DNA of 64,000 nt. It comes from Mycoplasma sp. OR1901 (GTDB lineage Bacteria > Bacillota_I > Bacilli_A > Mycoplasmatales > Metamycoplasmataceae). Within the stretch, counting starts at the first letter, position 1. Each line of letters starts with the position of its first letter. The stretch is from NCBI RefSeq assembly GCF_013348745.1, contig NZ_CP054666.1, positions 868,001 to 932,000 on the forward strand, read 5' to 3'. Shown here piece after piece: positions 21,832 through 35,012 of this stretch. The notes beneath the pieces are model-generated. The model worked only from the letters and a program-made list of their open reading frames with translations, had not been told where the DNA came from and ran no database searches. The translations under genes and the position numbers were made by a program.

Positions 21832-22386
21832 ATGAAATTGTTAGTAATATTAGAAAACAATTTCAATGATCTCGAATTAGTGACACCTATTACAATTTGA
21901 AGTCGTTCAAATAAATTCGAAAAAATCGATTATTATAACCCAACATTAAAAAGTGCTGTTGGACAACTTAATTTAGCTAGAATTGACAATATTAAAAATA
22001 ACGTAGTTTTTTCTGATTATGATGCAATCTTTATCCCTGGTGGTAAAGGTGCTCAAGTATTAAGAAATAATAAACAATCTCATGATTTAATCAATAAATT
22101 TATCAACAATAATAAATTCATTTTCGCAATTTGTGATGCGCCTAACGCATTAAAAGAAAATAATTTAATTCCAAAAAATACTCAATTTACTAGTTACCCT
22201 GGTGAATGAAGTAAATTAATTAGAGAAACACCTGATTATATAGATACAGACGTTATAGTTTCAAACAATTTTATAACAGGTAGTTCGGCTATGAGTTCAG
22301 AAAAATTAGCATATACTGTTTTAGAACAAATGTTTGATAAACAAACTGCTATTGATACATACAATTCAATAATAGGTAAAAAATAA
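21832..22386 (+). CDS. DJ-1/PfpI-family protein
   Basis: 184 residues, cytosolic. Contains the DJ-1 fold landmarks: an N-terminal LLVILENNFNDLELVTP strand with conserved Glu15, the FIPGGKGAQVLR loop (about 68-78) and a nucleophile elbow AICDAP with Cys101. The residue after Cys is Asp rather than the His found in PfpI proteases, which fits the DJ-1/glyoxalase-III branch better than a protease. Likely roles are protein or metabolite deglycation or stress response; this is not proven by sequence. Ends in a bidirectional terminator. Confidence 0.9.
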
Positions 22387-22394
22387 AAGTTATT

Positions 22395-22431
22395 AAAAAA
22401 GTTAACCTTTTACTTAGTGTTAACTTTTTTT
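22395..22431. terminator. Bidirectional intrinsic terminator
   Basis: Twelve-bp perfect stem (AAAAAAGTTAAC/GTTAACTTTTTT) between convergent genes; it overlaps the end of the PQ-loop gene at 22410. Confidence 0.85.
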
Positions 22432-23102
22432 ATTTCTGATTTTTTTGTGTATTTAAAAGTGTATACAAATTGAATTCCGAATAAAGTAAATGAAATTAAT
22501 TGTCACATTAAACCACCAACATAAGGACCAACATTACTTGTTCCTGCGGTAAATGCGATTAATAAAATTCATCAAATTATTCAAACTATGTTATTTAATT
22601 CATAAACAACATACATTCAAATTGAAATACCTTTTCATTGTTTGTGTCTTCATGAATAGATTAATTGTGGTAAGAATGCAAATGTAGTTAATGCAGGGAA
22701 TATTAAAGCCATAGCTGTTTGTGTTCCTGAGTCTCATTTGAAACTACTTAAACTTCTTGAAATGATAAATGATAGTCATACTAATAATATAAGTACCAAT
22801 ACCGAATATGCCACCTTCTTTTTAAAAAGACTAAATTCTTTTTTGAAAAAGTATAATAAACCAATCATTATTGTGTATAAAAATAAACATACCGAATTAG
22901 CTACCAAGGTTGGTTGTAATTCATCGCCACCAAATGATGATCAGAATGTTCACATTAATAATCCGATGTGGAATATTCAAAATGAAGTGAAATTAATTTT
23001 TCCAGTCTTTTTTGTTCTTAAAATATTTATCAGCTGCGGTAGACTTAAAATCATAACAAACACAGCTGCGATTCACGCTAGTATTTTTATTGCTTGTTCC
23101 AT
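22410..23102 (-). CDS. PQ-loop repeat membrane protein (SWEET/MtN3-like)
   Basis: 230 residues with about seven hydrophobic segments. Two PQ-loop motifs are visible, SLPQLIKILRTKKTGKI near residue 19 and FLPQLIYSWRHKQWKGI near residue 145, each at the end of a helix as in the PQ-loop/SemiSWEET superfamily. Substrate is unknown: bacterial members move sugars, while eukaryotic PQ-loop proteins export amino acids. TATAAT lies 8 nt before the ATG, so the mRNA is probably leaderless. Confidence 0.82.
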
Positions 23103-23110
23103 AGGACGAA

Positions 23111-23116
23111 ATTATA
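23111..23116 (-). promoter_or_regulatory. TATAAT -10 box of the PQ-loop gene, leaderless
   Basis: GGTATAAT on the minus strand with 8 nt to the ATG at 23100-23102. Confidence 0.6.
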
Positions 23117-23126
23117 CCACATTATA

Positions 23127-23966
23127 TTACCTTAGACTTAAATTTAAAATTTCAATTATTGTTTCACCTATTGTATTTGTATTATTTTGTCCAATAGTTT
23201 TAGTAGCTACTTTCTTAGCTTCACTTGTTCCGTTTTCCATAGCAAAGCTTAATTTAGCACTTTTTAACATTGTGATATCATTACCACTATCACCAAATGT
23301 AACTAAATTTTCGTAATTTAAACCTTCTAGTTCTAAAACTTTATCCAATCCTTTTAATTTATTAATCCCAAGAGGATTAACATCTGTATAAACACTATTT
23401 GTTAAGAAAATTGATGTTTCGTATTTTTTTAGTAATTCACTAATTTCTGAAGTTATCTTTTTCGCACTTTCCTTTGGATTTCTTGTTGCAATCTGCACAA
23501 TATGAAAATCATTATTACTTATCTTATTTTGTAATTCGGGTATGTTACAAATATTAAGAATATTTAAATCCATCTTGTTTTCAGTGTTAAGTCAATTAGG
23601 TATTTTACCATCGGGTAAAATAGTGCAATTATGATCTATTGAATCAATTGTGAAAATCAACTTATTATCATCTGCATATTTTCTGATAATTTCAAATATA
23701 GAATTATCTAATTTACCTAGTACATAGGTTTTTTTGTTTTTTATATCATAAATAACTGCACCATTTGAACAAACAAAATAGTCAAAATTATTTATTGTTT
23801 CTTCGTTAAATAAAGGTAAAACCTTACTTATACCTCTACCTGTTGCAATCGCATTAATATTACCTAATTTTTTAGATAATTTTAATGCTTCAAAATTGAA
23901 CTCAGAAACTCTATTATTTTCACCTAAAATAGTTCCATCTAAGTCAAATGCGAATAGTTTTTTCAT
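23127..23966 (-). CDS. HAD-superfamily phosphatase, Cof type
   Basis: 279 residues. Motif I FAFDLDGTIL (5-14), motif II ATGRG (about 41-45), motif III Lys region around residue 200 and motif IV GDSGNDITML. The C2-type cap between motifs II and III is typical of Cof/YidA sugar-phosphate and FMN phosphatases. GGAG ribosome site. A 15-bp palindrome TTTGTTTaAAACAAA sits 17-31 nt upstream of the start. A second Cof-type gene is at 56314-57126. Confidence 0.93.
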
Positions 23967-24393
23967 TTATCACTCCAATCATTTTGTTTAAAACAAACAT
24001 ATTTAATTATATATTTTTTTACTTAAATTACGGTAAAAAGTTCGGTTTTATGTAGTAAATTAAAATATAGAAATTTTAATATTAAATAATAATACAAAAA
24101 ACAATATTGAATAAGAATTAGAAAACTACCTTTAAAATTAAATTGTTATCATTCTAAAAAATACAATTTCGTTCTTATTTATCAACACAAAAAAAGTTTG
24201 ATTTTTTTCGCAAAATATATATAAATTTCAATTTCAAAAAATTTAAAAAATAACTAAAAATATACCCTATTTTTAAACGAAAATACATTACCTATATCAC
24301 TTTTAAACAATAATAATTATTAACTAATATATAACTTAAATTATTGTATAATATAAATACGCTTAAATATTATAATCTAAACAAGGAGGAAAA
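23967..24393. promoter_or_regulatory. Long AT-rich divergent intergenic region upstream of rpmH
   Basis: About 427 bp with no credible gene. Contains the palindrome at 23983-23997, one near-match to a DnaA box (TTATCAACA at 24179-24187), two TATAAT-like boxes before rpmH (near 24346 and 24370) and the AAGGAGG ribosome site at 24384-24390. The rpmH-rnpA-yidC cluster often lies near oriC, but dnaA is not in the window and one weak box is not enough to call an origin. Confidence 0.45.
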
Positions 24394-24540
24394 ATGAGCA
24401 AACGTACATACCAACCTAATAAAAGAAAACACGTAAAAGTTCACGGTTTTAGAGCAAGAATGAAAACTGCTAATGGTAGAAAAGTATTAGCTGCTAGAAG
24501 AGCTAAAGGTAGAAAACAGTTAACAGTTTCTGACAAATAA
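24394..24540 (+). CDS. rpmH: Ribosomal protein L34
   Basis: 48 residues, [20 protein letters not shown] then the basic [20 protein letters not shown] core typical of L34. Component of the large ribosomal subunit. Strong AAGGAGG ribosome site. Followed 12 nt later by rnpA, the conserved bacterial order. Confidence 0.98.
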   Translation: MSKRTYQPNKRKHVKVHGFRARMKTANGRKVLAARRAKGRKQLTVSDK

Positions 24541-24552
24541 TAAAATACCAAT

Positions 24553-24882
24553 ATGAAAAAAATATATCGACTAAAAAAGAATTGGGATTTTCAAGAAATC
24601 ATAAGTAAAAATAATTATTTACACAACAAATATATTGTTTTATACTACAAAAAAAGTAATTCTTTTAAAATGGGTATTACAATACCTAAAAAATTTGAAA
24701 ATGCTGTTGGTCGTAATTTTAACAAGAGACAACTCAAAGCAATAATAAATAATTTAGATCTGTATGACCTAAATTATGATTTTGTTATTATTGCAAGAAA
24801 AGACTTTTGTATTTCTCCTTTTTCAATTAAAAAGGTAGAAATAGAAAAATTATTTGAAAGATTTAGAAAAAATGAAAAATAA
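24553..24882 (+). CDS. rnpA: Ribonuclease P protein component
   Basis: 109 residues, basic. The conserved RNR-type motif appears as AVGRNFNKRQLKA (about 51-63), and the MGITIPKKF strand precedes it. Binds the catalytic RNA to mature tRNA 5' ends. Its last 11 nt overlap the start of yidC. Confidence 0.95.
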   Translation: MKKIYRLKKNWDFQEIISKNNYLHNKYIVLYYKKSNSFKMGITIPKKFENAVGRNFNKRQLKAIINNLDLYDLNYDFVIIARKDFCISPFSIKKVEIEKLFERFRKNEK

Positions 24883-26920
24883 TAACTTTAATTATTTCAG
24901 AAACAATAACGATAGTTCAGACGAAAAAAGAGCGAAAGTAAAAAAAGATTTTTTCAAGTGATTGAAAATCATTTTATACCTTTTAATCTTTGGTCTAACT
25001 ATGACAGGTTGTATTCAGTCATTCGTATTAAAGAATTCAACAACCGTTGGTAACGGTATCGAGTTCTTTAGAGACAAGAATGACATTGCACCTAGAGTTA
25101 ATACATTCAAAGAACGTGAATATGGTAATGAAAAAACAACCGCATTACCTTTACTAGACAATGACGGAAACCAAACAAATGATAAATTAGAAATATCAAA
25201 GCTACAAATTTTAGACCAAAACGCTGACAAAAATATTTATGTTAGTGATAGAAAAATTTTGGATAAATTAAGAGAACAAACTGCACAAAACGGTGGTGAA
25301 TATGCAGTTGAATCAAATGGACAAAAAATCTACTTATCAGCTATTAATATTGAAAACAAAAAAGGTAACAATAATAAATTTATAGTTGAAAATAACGGAA
25401 GATATTTATTTAAGTCAGCTAACTCGACTTCATATAAATATTCTAACGAAATTAATGATATTGTTTTATTAAGATTTTTACCAAATGCAGCAGTGCCATA
25501 CATCGATGTTAAAACACATAAAATAGATGTAAAATCAGCTGATGGTAAAAAAACAATACAAAAAGATGTTTATGATGTAGATGAAAACAAAAACTTATCT
25601 GTTAAATTTATTAGTGGTTTACAATTAGTAAACAACTATAGCGAACAAAATGATAAACCTAAAGATGTTAAAGATCAAATTACATTAGCTAACAAAATGT
25701 ATGCAAGAGATGTTTTACAAGAGTTTTATAATTACACATTCGGTATAAACAGTAAGTTTTTACAAGAATTAAACAAATATACAGTTAATAAAGTTAATAA
25801 CCAAGACTTTTCTTCTGTATCAGACTACTTCAAAAGTTTAATCAAAGAAGATAAAAAATCAATAGTTAGTCAAGACAACACAGAAACTTTATTTAAAGTT
25901 TCACAAGCAGAGTTTACATTAATTAAAATGTACCAAGAAACAATGTTTAATTATTTAAATTCTTTAGGTTTCGCTCCAAAAAGAAAAGATAAAAATGATC
26001 CTAAAACAGTTGATCAATCTAAAATCATTTCTTCTGATATCAATAAATATGATTTAGAAACAGCGAAATTAAATGTTGAAAATAAAGACTTATTATTTAA
26101 AGGTGATTACGCATTACAACCTATTTCAAATTGAGCAGAATCATGAACTTATGGTCCTTTCTACGGTTTAATAGTTTATCCATTATCTGTTATTGTACAA
26201 TCATTACAACAATCATTACCTAATTTAAAAGGGTGAGAAGCAATTATTGCCATTGTTATTTCATTAGTTTTAACTAGATTGATTGCATTAGCATTAACAT
26301 TTAAAACTAAGATGTCACAATCATTACAAGAAGGATTAAGATATAAAAAAGCAGCAATCGAAGCTAAATATCAAGGTTTTGAAAAAAATAAACAAATGAA
26401 AATGAGAAAAAACCAAGAAATACAAGCTTTATATGCTAAATACAACATTAATCCTTTAGATCAATTTGGTAGTTTATTAATATCAATGCCTATTTTCCTT
26501 GCTATGTGAAGGGTTATTCAAGGTATTCCAGAAATTAAAGATACAGTTTGATTAGGGCTAAACTTCTCATCAGTTTCCTTCCAAAAAGTTATGGGTGGAG
26601 ACATGAGTTACTTATGAATTTTAGTTTTAACAATAGCTATTCAAATACTTTCTCAATTATTACCACAATTCTTAAATAGAAAAAAATTCAAAAGAACAAC
26701 AACAATTTCTGAAAAGAACGCACTTAAAAAATCTGAAAAAACCCAGAAAATTATGGTTGCAGTATTCGCAATTATAACAATTATGTTCGGGGTTGGTGTC
26801 CAAGTCTACTGATTATTTGGTGGATTATGACAAATGCTTGAAGTTCTTTCATTACATAAACTTAAGAAAACAAAATGGTTTAAAGAAAAATATTCTAAAA
26901 AACTAACTAAAAAATCATAA
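24872..26920 (+). CDS. yidC: Membrane protein insertase YidC/OxaA with large extracellular insert
   Basis: 682 residues. After a 30-residue charged N-terminus comes a hydrophobic helix ending in a lipobox-like TMTGC (Cys47). Residues about 50-415 form a large hydrophilic extracytoplasmic region. The conserved insertase core follows from about 430: a first TM, the cytosolic hairpin with YKKAAIEAKYQGFEKNKQMK, then PLDQFGSLLISMPIFLAMWR and three more helices, ending in a Lys-rich tail. It inserts membrane proteins with or after SecYEG. Gram-positive YidC proteins are lipoproteins of about 270 residues, so the insert is the notable point, although extended forms are known in mycoplasmas. Start is the ATG inside rnpA. 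Confidence 0.95.
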
Positions 26921-26957
26921 AAAATGACAGGAGTAAATTAGCTCCAGTCATTTTTTT
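26921..26957 (+). terminator. Strong intrinsic terminator after yidC
   Basis: AAAATGACaGGAG/CTCCaGTCATTTT stem with a T7 run. Confidence 0.9.
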
Positions 26958-27048
26958 ATATAACATTAAAAATCTAACAAAAATTAACTCAAAAAAATAG
27001 TTAAATTTACACAAAATTACAAGTGTTTTTTTAATTAAATTTTATTCG

Positions 27049-27060
27049 TTGATATATCAA
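27049..27060. promoter_or_regulatory. Palindromic operator candidate TTGATATATCAA (copy 3)
   Basis: Identical to copies at 15135 and 17270; lies 39 nt upstream of the TATAAT box of the pullulanase operon. Confidence 0.7.
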
Positions 27061-27099
27061 GAATTTAAACTAAATTTAATATTTAAAACGCTTATTTTA

Positions 27100-27105
27100 T
27101 ATAAT
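27100..27105 (+). promoter_or_regulatory. TATAAT -10 box of the maltodextrin operon
   Basis: 9 nt before ATG 27115, no ribosome site, no clear -35 box. Confidence 0.6.
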
Positions 27106-27114
27106 AATATTATT

Positions 27115-30785
<3,671 letters not shown>

Positions 30786-30786
30786 A

Positions 30787-33171
30787 ATGAAAGATTTTTT
30801 AAAATACGATTTAGAAAACAGAACGATTACACAAGTTAAATTTGACCGTAATGTAACAGCTAAAACAGAAAGTATTTTTGCTTTAGGAAATGGTTACATG
30901 GGTATAAGAAGTGCCGATGAAGAAAAAGCTTCATACAACAAAGAAGACTTCTTTGTTAACGGTATGTTCAACAAAGATACAAAAGAAGATGTGTCAGAAT
31001 TAGCTAACTTAGCTGATTTAATGACTACACCAATTTTCATGAACGGTTTACAATTCGATCTTAAAAAGAGAGATGAATACAAAAAAACATTATACGTTCG
31101 TGAAGGTTACTTAAAAAGAACTGTAGTTGCTCAAAGAGGTACAGGAAAATTTGAATTCGATTTTGAACGTTTTGTTTCAAATGCTGATGCGAATGTTTAT
31201 GCACAAAAAATTACAATTAAAGTTTTAGAAACACCAGAAAACAAATCTGTAAAACTTACAATTAAACCTGCAATTAACGGTCAAGTAACAAACAGTGGTA
31301 CACAACACTTTGGTGAAGGTAAAAAAGCAAGACCTACAACAGAATCATTACAAATGGAACAAGAAACAACATTATCTAAAAAATTCGCAGTTCACAACAT
31401 GATTACACGTTTATTTGTAAACGGTAAACTTGTAAGAGGTGGGCACGATGATTATGTTGTTGAAATGCAACGTCGTTACGTTGGATTCAAAATCAACGTT
31501 GACGCTAAACCTGGTGATGTTATTGTTTTAGAAAAACTTATGTCAGTACATACAAGTGTTGATGGTAAAAAATTCTTACTTAAAAATGATGTTGTTAAAG
31601 AAAATGCAAACCTTAAACATGCAGAACTTTTAGCACAATCATACGATAACTTAAAAGAAGCTTCAATTAGTACAATGGATGAAAGAGTTTGAAAACAATT
31701 CTACGTTGAAATTGAAGGTGATAACGAAGAAAGTAAATACGATTCATTAGCTTTGGATTTTGGTATTTTCCACTTAAATGGATTTGTTCCAAGACACTCA
31801 ACAAACATGAACGTTGGAGCTAAAGGACTATCAGGTGAAGGTTACCAAGGTCACACATACTGAGATACAGAATTCTTCATCAACCCAATTTACTTATTTA
31901 ACGAACCTAAAATTGTTAAAAACTTATTAACATACAGATACAAAGGTATTCAAGGTGCACGTGCTAAAGCTAAAGAAGTTAAAGAACGTGAAGAAGAAAG
32001 TAACTTATTAGGAGCACAATTCCCATGAGAAATGGCATGACCAACAGAAGGTGAAGTTTGTCCATACTGAGGTCAAGCAGACGTTGCAACAGGTAAACAA
32101 GTTCCTATCGCTTCAAGACGTCAAGAAATTCACGTTTCAGCAGACGTTGCTTACGCAGTTAACCAATACTACAATGTAACAAAAGACGAAAAATTCATGG
32201 AGAAAATGGGATTCGAAATGATTATCGATACAGCTATTTTCTACCAAAACAGAGCTGAAATTCAACCAGATGGAAGCTACGAAATTAAAGATGTTATGGG
32301 ACCTAACGAATATAAAGGTAACATTGACAACAACGCTTATATCAACATGTTCGCAAAACAAAACATTGATTTAGCTTTAAAATACATTAAATATTTAAAA
32401 GCTAAAAAACCATACGTATGAGCATCAATTAAACAAAAAATACCATACGCAATTAACGTTTCAAAATTAAAAGAAGTTTCAGAAAAACTAGTTCAACAAA
32501 AACCTAACAAAGATTTAGTTATTGCTGAAAACGATCAATTCTTAGGATTACCAAAAATGGATATTTTACCATTCCAAATGCTTGGTGATGCTGGTAAAAA
32601 ATTATTCAATACAGCAGAAGGAATTAAACGTTTATCATCACAATTAGTTAAACAAGCTGACGTTGTTTTATTAACAAACATCCTTCCACACTTATACTCA
32701 AAAGAAGTTCGTGAAGCAAACTTTAACTACTACGAACCACTTACAACACACGATTCATCATTATCTCCTGCAACATACGCAATTGAAGCTGCAAGACTTA
32801 AAAAAGTTGATAAAGCTTACGATATTTTCAAATATGGAATTAACATCGACTTAGGTCCAGCAATGCATACATCAAATGCCGGAATTCACGCTGGTTCATT
32901 AGCTGCAATTTACCAAATGATAGTATTCGGATTTGGTGGACTTGACTGACACGATGACAAATTACACTTAGATCCAATTTTACCTAAAGCATGATCAGGA
33001 TTAACATACAGATTCAAATACCAAGGTACATTATTTGAAGTTGTTTTAGAAAGAACACAATTCAGTATTAAAACAATTGGTACAGCAAGATTTGAAGGTG
33101 TTATCTACATCCACGGTAAAAAAGAATACATTACAAACAAACCAACATTCTTCGAGGTAAAAAATGACTAA
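30787..33171 (+). CDS. mapA: Maltose phosphorylase (GH65)
   Basis: 794 residues, near the usual 750-790 of the family. The N-terminal sandwich contains FALGNGYMGIR, and the (alpha/alpha)6 barrel carries the catalytic acid Glu508 in VMGPNEY, with TTHDSSLS and GIHAGSLAA phosphate-binding segments near the C-terminus. It splits maltose with phosphate into glucose and beta-glucose 1-phosphate, saving one ATP. The next gene supplies the enzyme that uses the product. Kojibiose and trehalose phosphorylases are close relatives, so the exact disaccharide is inferred from context. Overlaps the next gene by 8 nt. Confidence 0.93.
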
Positions 33172-33832
33172 AATTAAAGGATTCGTATTCGATTTAGACG
33201 GTGTTATTACAGATACAGCCGTTTTACACTTCAAAGCATGAAGAGAAATAGTTAAAGAATTTGATATTGATTATACAAATGACGATAACGAAAAATTAAG
33301 AGGGTTACCAAGATTAGACACTCTTAAAGCAATTATCAACATGAAAAAACCTGAATTAGTATTATCTGAAGCAGAAATGATTGATGTTGCTACAAGAAAA
33401 AATGATTTATATAAAGAATTATTAGCAACAGAAATTAATAAAGATTCATTATTACCTGGTGTTGGAAAATTCTTAAATGACGCTAAAGAAGCTGGTATTA
33501 AATTATCAATCGCTTCAAGTAGTTACAATGCACCTACAATTTTAGATAAATTAGGAATTAAAGATATGTTCGATTTCATAGTTTATCCAGGTGATGTTAA
33601 AAACGGAAAACCTGCACCTGATATCTTTATTCAAGCTGCACAAGGTGTTAATTTAAGTGTTGATGAATGTATCGGTTTCGAAGATGCTCCAGCTGGTGTT
33701 CAAGGAATTAAAGATGCTAACATGTATGCAGTAGCTATTACACATGGTTCATCTGAAGATTTTTCAAAAGCAGATACTGTTTATAAATCAACTTCTGAAT
33801 TAGATTTCCAAACAATAGTAAATTTAAAATAA
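33164..33832 (+). CDS. pgmB: Beta-phosphoglucomutase
   Basis: 222 residues, HAD superfamily. Nucleophile and acid/base Asp10 and Asp12 in FVFDLDGVITDT; helical cap with the LRGLPR loop that recognises glucose phosphate; SIASSS (motif II), KNGKPAPD (motif III Lys) and GFEDAPAG (motif IV). Converts beta-glucose 1-phosphate from maltose phosphorylase to glucose 6-phosphate. Last gene of the operon. Confidence 0.96.
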
Positions 33833-33838
33833 TTAGTT

Positions 33839-33872
33839 AAAAAATCAAGATACAAAAAATCTTGATTTTTTT
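33839..33872 (+). terminator. Intrinsic terminator of the maltodextrin operon
   Basis: AAAATCAAGAT/ATCTTGATTTT arms (33841-33851 and 33859-33869) plus T-run. Confidence 0.9.
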
Positions 33873-34184
33873 ATTTCCTCAGTTAAACAATTCAATTTAC
33901 AATATTTTTTTAATTTTTATTATAAATAATTTAATTTTTGTGCCAAAAAGTACTTTGTTATAACAAAAATTTAGTCATTTTCATAAATTTTTAAGAAAAT
34001 TTACAAAAAATTAATGCCATTTTAATTTTTATATTATAATAATATTGCTCAAATAAATAATAATTTATAAATTTAGATTTACAAAATTATAAATATATGT
34101 TATACTATACGTACTACAAAAAAATAATTAAAATTTTACGAATTCTAATTTTGTAGTATAATACTATAGCCTAAAAAATAAGTT
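33873..34184 (+). promoter_or_regulatory. Intergenic region with tRNA-cluster promoter
   Basis: About 310 bp without a gene. A TATAAT box at 34157-34162 lies 22 nt before the first tRNA. A perfect 10-bp inverted repeat, TACTACAAAA (34112-34121) and TTTTGTAGTA (34149-34158), brackets the expected -35 region and runs into the -10 box. Confidence 0.6.
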
Positions 34185-34261
34185 GGAGAAGTAGCTCAGC
34201 TTGGTAGAGCACTACATTTGGGCTGTAGTGGTCGCAGGTTCAAATCCTGTCTTCTTCACCA
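34185..34261 (+). tRNA. tRNA-Pro (UGG)
   Basis: Complete cloverleaf; acceptor GGAGAAG/CTTCTTC with one G-U pair, loop TTTGGGC giving anticodon TGG, encoded CCA. First gene of an eight-tRNA cluster. Confidence 0.97.
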
Positions 34262-34266
34262 TTTAT

Positions 34267-34343
34267 GGGGGGTTAGCTCATTTGGCTAGAGCGCCTGCCT
34301 TGCACGCAGGAGGTGGTGGGTTCGAATCCCATACTCTCCACCA
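34267..34343 (+). tRNA. tRNA-Ala (UGC)
   Basis: Acceptor GGGGGGT/ACTCTCC, anticodon stem CCTGC/GCAGG with loop CTTGCAC (anticodon TGC), encoded CCA. Confidence 0.97.
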
Positions 34344-34348
34344 TATAT

Positions 34349-34425
34349 GGCACTGTAGCTCAGTTGGTTAGAGCATCCGGTTCATACCCGGAAGGTCAAG
34401 AGTTCGACTCTCTTCGGTGCTACCA
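34349..34425 (+). tRNA. tRNA-Met (CAU), elongator
   Basis: Anticodon loop TTCATAC. The acceptor stem is GGCACTG/CGGTGCT with G1-U72, so it lacks the C1-A72 mismatch and GC-rich anticodon stem of the initiator at 34663. Encoded CCA. Elongator Met is the best reading. Confidence 0.9.
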
Positions 34426-34459
34426 AATAAATAAAACTATAAATCCATTATATTTTATT

Positions 34460-34535
34460 GGACCTATAGCTCAATGGTTAGAGCAACCGGCTCATAACCG
34501 GTTGGTTACAGGTTCGAGTCCTGTTAGGTCCACCA
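34460..34535 (+). tRNA. tRNA-Ile2 (CAU, presumably lysidine-modified)
   Basis: Acceptor GGACCTA/TAGGTCC and anticodon stem ACCGG/CCGGT with loop CTCATAA. The body resembles tRNA-Ile with anticodon CAU that TilS converts to k2CAU for reading AUA; the modification is inferred. Confidence 0.85.
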
Positions 34536-34543
34536 ATAAAAAT

Positions 34544-34636
34544 GGGTGATTACCCAAGTCCGGCTGAAGGGAGCAGTCTTGAAAACTGCCAGGGGCTTCA
34601 CGGCCCGCGGGGGTTCGAATCCCTCATCACCCGCCA
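34544..34636 (+). tRNA. tRNA-Ser (UGA)
   Basis: 93 nt with the long variable arm of serine tRNAs, acceptor GGGTGAT/ATCACCC, loop CTTGAAA (anticodon TGA), discriminator G, encoded CCA. Confidence 0.97.
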
Positions 34637-34662
34637 TTTTTATAGTTTATTGATTTTTATAT

Positions 34663-34739
34663 CGCGGAGTGGAGCAGTTTGGCAGCTCGTCGGGCTCATA
34701 ACCCGAAGGTCACAGGTTCGAGTCCTGTCTCCGCAACCA
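34663..34739 (+). tRNA. Initiator tRNA-fMet (CAU)
   Basis: C1-A72 mismatch in CGCGGAG/CTCCGCA and three G-C pairs under the anticodon loop (GGG/CCC), the two hallmarks of initiators. Encoded CCA. Confidence 0.96.
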
Positions 34740-34742
34740 AAT

Positions 34743-34819
34743 GGTCCAGTGGTAAAGTGGTTTAATACGCCTCCCTGTCACGGAGGAGAACGCGGGTTCG
34801 ATCCCCGTCTGGACCGCCA
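34743..34819 (+). tRNA. tRNA-Asp (GUC)
   Basis: Acceptor GGTCCAG/CTGGACC, loop CTGTCAC (anticodon GTC), discriminator G, encoded CCA; only 3 nt after the initiator tRNA. Confidence 0.97.
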
Positions 34820-34824
34820 TTTAT

Positions 34825-34900
34825 GGCCCTGTAGCTCAGTTGGTAGAGCAACAGATTGAAGCTCTGTGTGTCGCTGGTTCGATTCCTGCCGGGGCCACCA
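34825..34900 (+). tRNA. tRNA-Phe (GAA)
   Basis: Acceptor GGCCCTG/CGGGGCC, loop TTGAAGC (anticodon GAA), encoded CCA. Last of the cluster. Confidence 0.97.
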
Positions 34901-34903
34901 TTC

Positions 34904-34959
34904 AAAATAACTCTATTTTGGAAGCTACATTTTAGCTTATAAAATAGAGTTATTTTTTT
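34904..34959 (+). terminator. Terminator of the tRNA cluster
   Basis: 16-bp perfect stem (34904-34919 with 34941-34956) ending in a T-run; the loop contains a second small hairpin (GAAGCTA/TAGCTTA). Confidence 0.92.
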
Positions 34960-35012
34960 ATTTTATAATATAATTTTAATTATTGAAAAACAAAAACAAT
35001 TGTGGAGAAAAT

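Noticed and set aside
23967-24393. Possible replication origin upstream of rpmH
   Set aside because: Only one near-match to a DnaA box was found, dnaA and dnaN are not adjacent, and AT-richness alone is not informative in this genome.
34313-34859. Open reading frames running through the tRNA cluster
   Set aside because: They translate tRNA genes with complete cloverleaves and encoded CCA ends.
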